Shown: piece by piece, positions 32,021-37,229 of the stretch
Layout: each line of letters starts with the position of its first letter
Position numbering within the stretch: position 1 is the stretch's first letter
Source of the DNA: Deltaproteobacteria bacterium
GTDB lineage: Bacteria > Bdellovibrionota_C > UBA2361 > J135
Direction of reading: 5' to 3'
Assembly (NCBI GenBank): GCA_020635175.1
Contig: JACKAH010000012.1
Location: 1 to 37,229 of the forward strand
DNA length: 37,229 bases
Made by a program: the position numbers and the translations under genes
Notes under the pieces: generated by a model
Seen by the model: the letters and a program-made list of their open reading frames with translations, nothing else
What the model was told of the DNA's origin: nothing
Databases searched by the model: none

Positions 32021-33919
32021 TTGGAGTCTTGGAATTCTACAAAAAGTTCAGAGCTTTATGGGATTAACGAATGGGGTAACGGATATTATTCAGTTGGCAC
32101 CTCCGGGAACGTTCAGGTTCATCCTACTAAAGATAGAGGTAAATCATTAGATATTTACGAATTAGTCTCTACCCTAAAGAGAAGGGGGATAGAGCTTCCT
32201 GTCGTGTTGCGTTTTGATCAGATCATCGAATCACGCATCAGTGAAATCAATAATGCTTTCAGAGCTGCAATCGAGGCGTATGAGTATGGAAATCGATATC
32301 GGCATGCATATCCGATTAAGGTAAATCAGCAGTACCAAGTTGTACGTGCCGTACAGGATGCAGCAAGAAATTTTGAAGGCGCATTAGAAGTTGGTAGTAA
32401 GCCTGAGCTTATAGCAGTTTTGGCGATGCTTGATAGACGTGGAGAGGTACTACTTTGCAATGGTTACAAGGATGCAGAGTATCTTGAGCTTGCAATTTTA
32501 GGCCGAAAACTAGGTAAAAGAACGATTATCATTATCGAGCAACCTTATGAGCTGCACGAAGTCTTACGAGTCGCAGAGAAGGTAGGCGTTGAACCAGAGC
32601 TTGGGTTTAGAATGAAGCCGCTTTCGCGTGGCGTTGGAAAGTGGGAAGGGTCTACTGGTGAGAATGCAAAATTTGGATTAACCAGCTTAGAGCTTTTAAA
32701 TGGTGCTCGTTATCTTCAGCAGGTAGGCAAGATTCATTGTTTGAAATTGCTTCACTTTCATATGGGAAGCCAGGTTTCTTCGATTGTAGCAATTAAAAGA
32801 GTGATGCGTGAAGCAGCGCGCATGTATGTTGAAGTCAAAAAGCTCGCCCCAGATCTCGAGATCTTAGATGTTGGTGGTGGTTTAGGAATTGATTACGACG
32901 GCTCTAAAACAAATTCAGATTGCTCTGTAAACTACTCCGTTGAGGAATATGCTCGGGACGTTGTCTGGTCGATTAAAACGGTATGTGAAGAAGAGGGCAC
33001 TCCTGTGCCTGAGATCTTAAGTGAATCCGGTCGTTCAACTGTCGCGCATCATAGTGTCTTAGTTACTGAAGTTACCGATGTTTCTATCGGCAAACCTGCG
33101 CTTGATTTTGAGCCTCCTGAAGATAAGGAACACGCACGTGCACAGGAGCTCTGGCAGATCTTTCAGAGCATGTCAGTTAAGAATCTCTCTGAAAGCTTTC
33201 ACGATGCAATGTCAATTCACGAAGAGTGTTTCTCTGCATTTATGCAGGGAAATGTAGGCTTAGATGAGCGAGCCTATGTTGATTCACTTTTTCGCGCGAC
33301 CTGTGTTAAAGCGAAGCTACTTTCTAAGCAAGCTCGCAGAACACCAGAGGAGCTTGAAAATGGCGAGAAGTTTTTTAGAGACACTTATTTTTGCAGTTTT
33401 TCTTTGTTTCAATCACTCCCAGATTCATGGGCTATTAATCAGCTTTTTCCGATTATGCCGATTCATCGCTTAAACGATGAACCTAACCGCCGTGGTATCA
33501 TTGCGGATCTGACCTGCGATAGTGATGGAAAAATTGACCGCTTTATTGATGTTAAAGAGATTCAGGAAAGTCTGCCGTTGCATGAGCTTTCATTAGAAGA
33601 TCCTTATTATATCGCAATATTTTTAGTTGGCGCTTACCAAGAAACATTAGGCGATCTGCATAACCTCTTTGGCGATGCCAATGCTGTGCATGTTGATATT
33701 GATCAGAATGGAAAGGCTGTCTTAAAGACAATTGTAGAAGGTGACACCGTTAGAGAGGTTCTAAGCTATGTTCAGTACAATCCTCAGGAGCTGATTGAAA
33801 AGTTTAGATTCTCAATTGAAACAGCGTTAGAGGATGAGAGCGTTACCCCTGAGCAAGCAGCTGACCTGACTGCTAAATTTAAGCGCAGCCTTGATGGGTA
33901 CACCTACTTTGTTAAGTAA
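32021..33919 (+). CDS. speA: biosynthetic arginine decarboxylase SpeA
   Basis: 632 aa from the TTG at 32021, favoured by GAGGGGG (32008-32014); the TTG at 32006 overlaps that RBS. It converts arginine to agmatine with PLP, the first step of putrescine/spermidine synthesis. The N-terminal S-S-E-L-Y-G-I-N-E-W-G-N-G-Y-Y is the family hallmark. The PLP lysine is in H-A-Y-P-I-K-V-N-Q-Q (K100). H-F-H-M-G-S-Q and L-D-V-G-G-G-L-G-I-D-Y are the barrel phosphate-binding motifs. S-E-S-G-R-S and D-L-T-C-D-S-D-G-K are the later active-site motifs. The length fits SpeA of proteobacteria and cyanobacteria (about 630-660 aa). No speB neighbour is present. The leader hairpin suggests translational control. 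Confidence 0.93.
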   Translation: MESWNSTKSSELYGINEWGNGYYSVGTSGNVQVHPTKDRGKSLDIYELVSTLKRRGIELPVVLRFDQIIESRISEINNAFRAAIEAYEYGNRYRHAYPIKVNQQYQVVRAVQDAARNFEGALEVGSKPELIAVLAMLDRRGEVLLCNGYKDAEYLELAILGRKLGKRTIIIIEQPYELHEVLRVAEKVGVEPELGFRMKPLSRGVGKWEGSTGENAKFGLTSLELLNGARYLQQVGKIHCLKLLHFHMGSQVSSIVAIKRVMREAARMYVEVKKLAPDLEILDVGGGLGIDYDGSKTNSDCSVNYSVEEYARDVVWSIKTVCEEEGTPVPEILSESGRSTVAHHSVLVTEVTDVSIGKPALDFEPPEDKEHARAQELWQIFQSMSVKNLSESFHDAMSIHEECFSAFMQGNVGLDERAYVDSLFRATCVKAKLLSKQARRTPEELENGEKFFRDTYFCSFSLFQSLPDSWAINQLFPIMPIHRLNDEPNRRGIIADLTCDSDGKIDRFIDVKEIQESLPLHELSLEDPYYIAIFLVGAYQETLGDLHNLFGDANAVHVDIDQNGKAVLKTIVEGDTVREVLSYVQYNPQELIEKFRFSIETALEDESVTPEQAADLTAKFKRSLDGYTYFVK

Positions 33920-34093
33920 AGTTGAAGATTGCTGATATCTTTAGTTATTTTTCTGCAACTTGGCTGTTTATAATTGCTTGAGATTATTGTATCTTTTTAG
34001 TGGGAGTGGAATCTTTTACCACTAACTGTTGAGTTTTCCACCTAACCCTACGATACAAAATATAGTTTTGAGAGTGTAAAAGATTTCCATCTT

Positions 34094-34924
34094 ATGAGTA
34101 AAGACGTTCGCCAAGCCTTTCTTGATAGCTTAGCTCTAATCTTGAGACCTGTAGCTAGATTCTGCGTTAGACATAACCTACGACTTAGAGATCTAACAGA
34201 GGTCGCAAAGATTGTTTTTGTGGATGTTGCGGCTGAAGAGCTCAAAGAGAAGACCTCAAAAATCAATGTAAGTAGGATTAGTCTCGCTACAGGCATGCAT
34301 CGCCAGGATGTAAAGCGAATCTACAGAGATAATAAGCGCAAAGACTACTCTCCTGGTTATATAACTCTTGTGATGGGCCAGTGGCTGCAGGATGAAAATT
34401 ACATAACAAGTTCTGGAAAGCCGCGAGTCTTGACCTGCGAAGGTGAGGATAGTGAGTTTTATGAATTAGTTCGTTATGTTACAGGGGATGTCCACCCTGG
34501 AACTGTGCTCTTTCAGCTTGAGCAGATGGGCGCAGTTGAGAAGACCTCTCGGGGGTTAAAGCTTAAAAAACAGGTCTTTACGCCAAAAGGTGATTCCCAA
34601 GAAGCCTACAAACTATACGCCAAGGACTCATATCATTTAATGAACTCTGTCGAAGAGAACATTGAACAAGATGCTGAGTTTCCAAATCTTCATATCAGGA
34701 CCGATTACGATAATATCTCAAAATCAGATATCCCTAAGATACGAGAATGGCTTGTAAATGAGGGCTCAAGATTTCATCAAAAAGCTCGAAAGTTTCTGGC
34801 TAAATACGACCTTGATATTAACCCGAAAAAGAACAAAGAGGGTGGCGGGCATGTGGTTATTACCTCGTTTAGCCGTACCGTCGAACCTGAAGATATTGCT
34901 GACGAAGCCCCAGAAGGTAAATAG
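34094..34924 (+). CDS. DUF6502 family protein
   Basis: 276 aa, soluble. The first 85 residues match the DUF6502 pattern: L-R-P-V-A-R-F-C-V-R-H-N-L-R-L-R-D-L-T-E-V-A-K-I-V-F-V-D-V-A, then I-N-V-S-R-I-S-L-A-T-G-M-H-R-Q-D-V-K-R-I-Y. The second part looks like a winged-helix DNA-binding element (I-S-x-A-T-G-M-H-x-x-D-V-K), so a regulator is plausible though not shown. The C-terminal half is charged and ends in a low-complexity acidic tail. It stands 174 bp after speA and upstream of a lipoprotein gene, so its targets are not evident. Confidence 0.8.
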   Translation: MSKDVRQAFLDSLALILRPVARFCVRHNLRLRDLTEVAKIVFVDVAAEELKEKTSKINVSRISLATGMHRQDVKRIYRDNKRKDYSPGYITLVMGQWLQDENYITSSGKPRVLTCEGEDSEFYELVRYVTGDVHPGTVLFQLEQMGAVEKTSRGLKLKKQVFTPKGDSQEAYKLYAKDSYHLMNSVEENIEQDAEFPNLHIRTDYDNISKSDIPKIREWLVNEGSRFHQKARKFLAKYDLDINPKKNKEGGGHVVITSFSRTVEPEDIADEAPEGK

Positions 34925-35113
34925 CTAGGAAATTTTCTTACGAACTTACTAGGTCTATTTCTCAGAAAATGATAATATTTTCCATTTAATCAGCTGCTAG
35001 TTAATGAAATCAACTAGATAGCCTATCTTTCTGATAAAAAAGTGAAGCAAAGCTGCTCTAAACATAGATTAGAGGGTGGTTAGTGTGATTTATATTTTTT
35101 TGTGTTGGCGAAA

Positions 35114-36019
35114 ATGGGCATAGTAAAAAACATTTCAAGCTATCTTAAGTTTCTCTTAATTGTACCAGTTACATTTGCATTAATTGGCTGCTCTATGGGC
35201 GGTGGAAGTGAAGGTACAGGTAGCGTTGATATTCGTGGACGAGTTCTAAACTCGCAAAGTGGAACAGCAGTTGCCTTTGCTAAAGTTAAATCTGCAGGAA
35301 CTGGAGCAGAAGTCATTACGGATGCAGATGGTAACTTCAAAGAGCTTAATACTATCGCAGGCGACCTTCTAACGGTTACTGATTCATCAGGCAATAAGGC
35401 GGATGGTATAATTGAAGATCCAAACGCTAACTTTAAGATTCTTGCCGCTGACTTTGACGAGGAGACTCTAACGATCTCTGATGAGGAGCAAGAGCAATCC
35501 ACCGAAGAAGATCCGCTTATTGAAGACAGTAACGTTTCAGATGAGCAGGATTTTGTCGCTAAAACAGGTGGTGAATCCGTAGCAAAAGAGAATTCATATT
35601 ATTTTGAGGCTTTTACTGCCCAGTTGGCTGTAAGCTATCAAACCGAATTCGAGCAGGATCTTGAAGAGAATAGAGTTGTTGTTTCTATTACGGATGGTAA
35701 AAACACTCTTCCTCTATCGCTCGGTATCAATGACGAGCCAGTAAGCGATCGCTTGAAAGTAGAGAGTAGAAACTTGATGGTTACTGTAAAATTCCAAGAT
35801 GGAAGAACGATTGCTTCATTTACGGTAAAGGTACGAAGATATCAAGAAAACCTTATTCAGATTACCAAAGATATCTTAGGAAGGGTGACTTTCAAGAACT
35901 CAAAAGCTAATCAAGATGATAGACTTGATTCTGACCGTGAAAGCTCCTCTTTGGATCAGAGTTTCGAGCACGTAAGCGAGGATAGCTCAGAAGTTTCAGA
36001 CTCAGACCGTAGACGATAA
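35114..36019 (+). CDS. lipoprotein with carboxypeptidase-regulatory-like domain
   Basis: 301 aa from the ATG at 35114; a GTG at 35102 in frame would add four residues. The signal sequence ends in a lipobox, A-L-I-G-C near residue 26, followed by S-M-G-G-G, so the Cys should be lipidated. Residues about 35-100 read V-D-I-R-G-R-V-L-N-S-Q-S-G-T-A-V-A-F-A-K-V and T-D-A-D-G-N-F, a carboxypeptidase regulatory-like beta domain. An acidic Glu/Asp-rich linker follows and then a second beta region. The C-terminus is Ser/Asp/Arg-rich. It probably sits in the outer membrane. It is convergent with the next gene, 18 bp away. Confidence 0.75.
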   Translation: MGIVKNISSYLKFLLIVPVTFALIGCSMGGGSEGTGSVDIRGRVLNSQSGTAVAFAKVKSAGTGAEVITDADGNFKELNTIAGDLLTVTDSSGNKADGIIEDPNANFKILAADFDEETLTISDEEQEQSTEEDPLIEDSNVSDEQDFVAKTGGESVAKENSYYFEAFTAQLAVSYQTEFEQDLEENRVVVSITDGKNTLPLSLGINDEPVSDRLKVESRNLMVTVKFQDGRTIASFTVKVRRYQENLIQITKDILGRVTFKNSKANQDDRLDSDRESSSLDQSFEHVSEDSSEVSDSDRRR

Positions 36020-36037
36020 GCAAAGAAAGCGAAGCTC

Positions 36038-36820
36038 CTATTGAGCTAGAGCTTCAAACCATAGGGATAATGATTCTATGGGTTCTCCCGCAGCTACTGA
36101 CTGTAGAATGCTTGTAACGATCAGACTTTTCTTAAGCTCAGGATCCTCAATTTTATAGACCCTATCGTAGTCATAGGCCTCTCCGTATTTGATGTGAAGG
36201 CTCACCTCTCCCTCTTCATTCTGAACAGGATAGATGCTGACTCGTCCTGACTGAATAGAATAGGGATCCTGCTCTACCTCTACTGAGATAGGAGTCATAT
36301 GCTTTAGATCTTGTATTAACTGCTGCATGGCTCTATGTCCGTACATACTCACGATTTCAAAGCTCGAATCTCGAAAATCTAATACGGCCTGACTCTGGTA
36401 TTCGTCGCTATTGGATAGAGCTTTTAGGCCTTCAATTAGTTGCTCCCTTGATGCTGGACAATCCATCTGCTCTAAGAGTGCTTCAATTTCAAAGATTTTT
36501 GCTGAGACAAATCCACTAGCGCATGGATCTGTAGTTTGTATGGGGGATTCTGTGTCATCCTCTACCAGGGGAGGCCCCTGCTCTATAGTGTTATCTTCGC
36601 TAATTGCAACGACTCTATCAGGTGCTTTAATTGCAGGCAGTACAACGGCGCTAAGGTCGTGATCTGTTTCATCTGCTAGTGTTTCCTCAATAGGCTCTGG
36701 ATTTAAAGATGGCTGCTCCTTTGATTCACGACCAGCAAAGAAACCTACGCTTAGGCAGATCAATCCACAAGCAACCGTCTGAGGCCTTCTAGGTGGTGAT
36801 CTATCTGCAAACTGAACCAT
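36038..36820 (-). CDS. hypothetical protein with one N-terminal membrane helix
   Basis: 260 aa. A short Arg/Pro-rich start is followed by V-A-C-G-L-I-C-L-S-V-G-F-F-A-G-R, a single anchor helix. Then comes a long acidic, Pro/Thr/Glu-rich stretch (about residues 33-100), and a folded domain from about residue 105 with two Cys (D-P-C-A-S-G and Q-M-D-C-P). It ends with a helix-rich segment, L-S-L-W-F-E-A-L-A-Q. No family is recognised. The periplasmic domain probably faces the envelope. It shares its strand with the 113-aa exported gene 39 bp upstream (36860-37201), so the two may be one transcript. Confidence 0.65.
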   Translation of the reverse strand: MVQFADRSPPRRPQTVACGLICLSVGFFAGRESKEQPSLNPEPIEETLADETDHDLSAVVLPAIKAPDRVVAISEDNTIEQGPPLVEDDTESPIQTTDPCASGFVSAKIFEIEALLEQMDCPASREQLIEGLKALSNSDEYQSQAVLDFRDSSFEIVSMYGHRAMQQLIQDLKHMTPISVEVEQDPYSIQSGRVSIYPVQNEEGEVSLHIKYGEAYDYDRVYKIEDPELKKSLIVTSILQSVAAGEPIESLSLWFEALAQ

Positions 36821-36859
36821 GCCTAAGCGTAAAAATTCACCTAACGGTTATTCAGCTTG

Positions 36860-37201
36860 CTATTCCGCAACCGGATCGCCTTGACAACTCTTCTCAGCTG
36901 AAGCTGCCTCTGAATTAAGTAAAGATTCTCCTGAAATCTCTAGAGTTGTAATCTTATCGCAAGGAATGCGTTTCTTTGACTGGACAACCCCATTAACCTT
37001 AATATCTCCAATAGCTCCTGTTGATTTACTTTTACACCAACATTCTCCTGTGCAGCGCTTGCCACTGTATAAGCAGGTATTGGCAGTTTCGTAGCCATTT
37101 AGACAAGATGTGCCCGCAGGACAGCCACACGTAGTTGCGTTGGCAGCGGACGCTGTAAAACCAAGAAATCCTATTAATATCGCGTAAGCTATTGATTTCA
37201 T
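36860..37201 (-). CDS. small exported cysteine-rich protein (113 aa)
   Basis: From the ATG at 37201, which has AAGGAG 6 bases upstream, the protein has a clean signal peptide (M-K-S-I-A-Y-A-I-L-I-G-F-L-G-F-T-A-S-A, cleavage after A-N-A). The mature part begins T-T-C-G-C-P-A-G-T-S-C-L-N-G, then C-L-Y-S-G-K-R-C-T-G-E-C-W-C: about eight Cys in 45 residues, suggesting a small disulfide-knotted domain. A C-terminal Cys lies in K-S-C-Q-G-D-P-V-A-E. The C-x-A-G-T motif recalls the repeat of the 701-aa protein at 6-8 kb, but it is not enough to claim homology. Family unknown. Confidence 0.75.
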   Translation of the reverse strand: MKSIAYAILIGFLGFTASAANATTCGCPAGTSCLNGYETANTCLYSGKRCTGECWCKSKSTGAIGDIKVNGVVQSKKRIPCDKITTLEISGESLLNSEAASAEKSCQGDPVAE

Positions 37202-37229
37202 TGCAAACTCCTTAAATTGAAGCACTGAA

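Noticed and set aside
1..37229. CRISPR array or tRNA genes
   Set aside because: No regularly spaced direct repeats with unique spacers and no tRNA cloverleaf were found on reading the window.

Overview
The window looks like chromosomal DNA from a Gram-negative bacterium of moderate to low GC content. It has many signal peptides, a lipoprotein, ApaG, biosynthetic arginine decarboxylase (SpeA), a DUF6502 protein and a futalosine hydrolase, which together suggest a deltaproteobacterial-type lineage. No rRNA or tRNA is present, so I cannot name a genus. The rsmG - parS - parA - parB block at 25.6-29.3 kb is the arrangement usually found near the replication origin, although I found no DnaA-box cluster in the window.

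Layout. 1-400 holds the end of a decayed IS91-like (Y2) transposase. 0.56-4.8 kb carries a large secreted protein, an acidic hypothetical protein and futalosine hydrolase. 13.07-4.77 kb (minus strand) is a tightly packed cluster: recJ, a B12-binding radical SAM enzyme, a TMTC-like membrane/TPR protein, a secreted protein with about 25 cysteine-rich GCC2/GCC3-like repeats, and a GT87 glycosyltransferase. It looks like a surface glycosylation or lipid-modification set attached to recJ. 13.4-22.2 kb contains peroxiredoxin, apaG, a 51-codon DUF5989-type gene, several hypotheticals, a methyltransferase and an Asp-rich secreted protein. A 113-bp MITE-like palindromic repeat lies between the peroxiredoxin and apaG genes. 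24.65-22.44 kb is a NodU/CmcH-type carbamoyltransferase with its SxtJ partner.

25.6-29.3 kb is the segregation locus. Five identical 16-bp parS palindromes lie between rsmG and parA. Four of them bound two near-identical modules in which the parS starts are exactly 264 bp apart, and a DUF559 endonuclease-like gene sits between the modules. This looks like a mobile or duplicated parS-containing cassette.

29.3-36.0 kb encodes a LivJ-type binding protein, speA, a DUF6502 protein and a lipoprotein. Between the binding protein and speA, about 30.52-31.49 kb has no credible protein but is covered almost end to end by consecutive stem-loops. About fourteen were traced by hand, and the imperfect pairs inside helices are almost all G.U when read on the + strand. 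There is also a possible pseudoknot and a possible closing helix joining the two ends. This is the most striking object in the window: a candidate large 'ornate' non-coding RNA of about 0.9-1 kb, in the size class of OLE, GOLLD and ROOL, followed by a small secreted peptide gene. The speA leader further downstream can form a hairpin that hides its ribosome binding site. The right end has two more exported hypothetical proteins on the minus strand.
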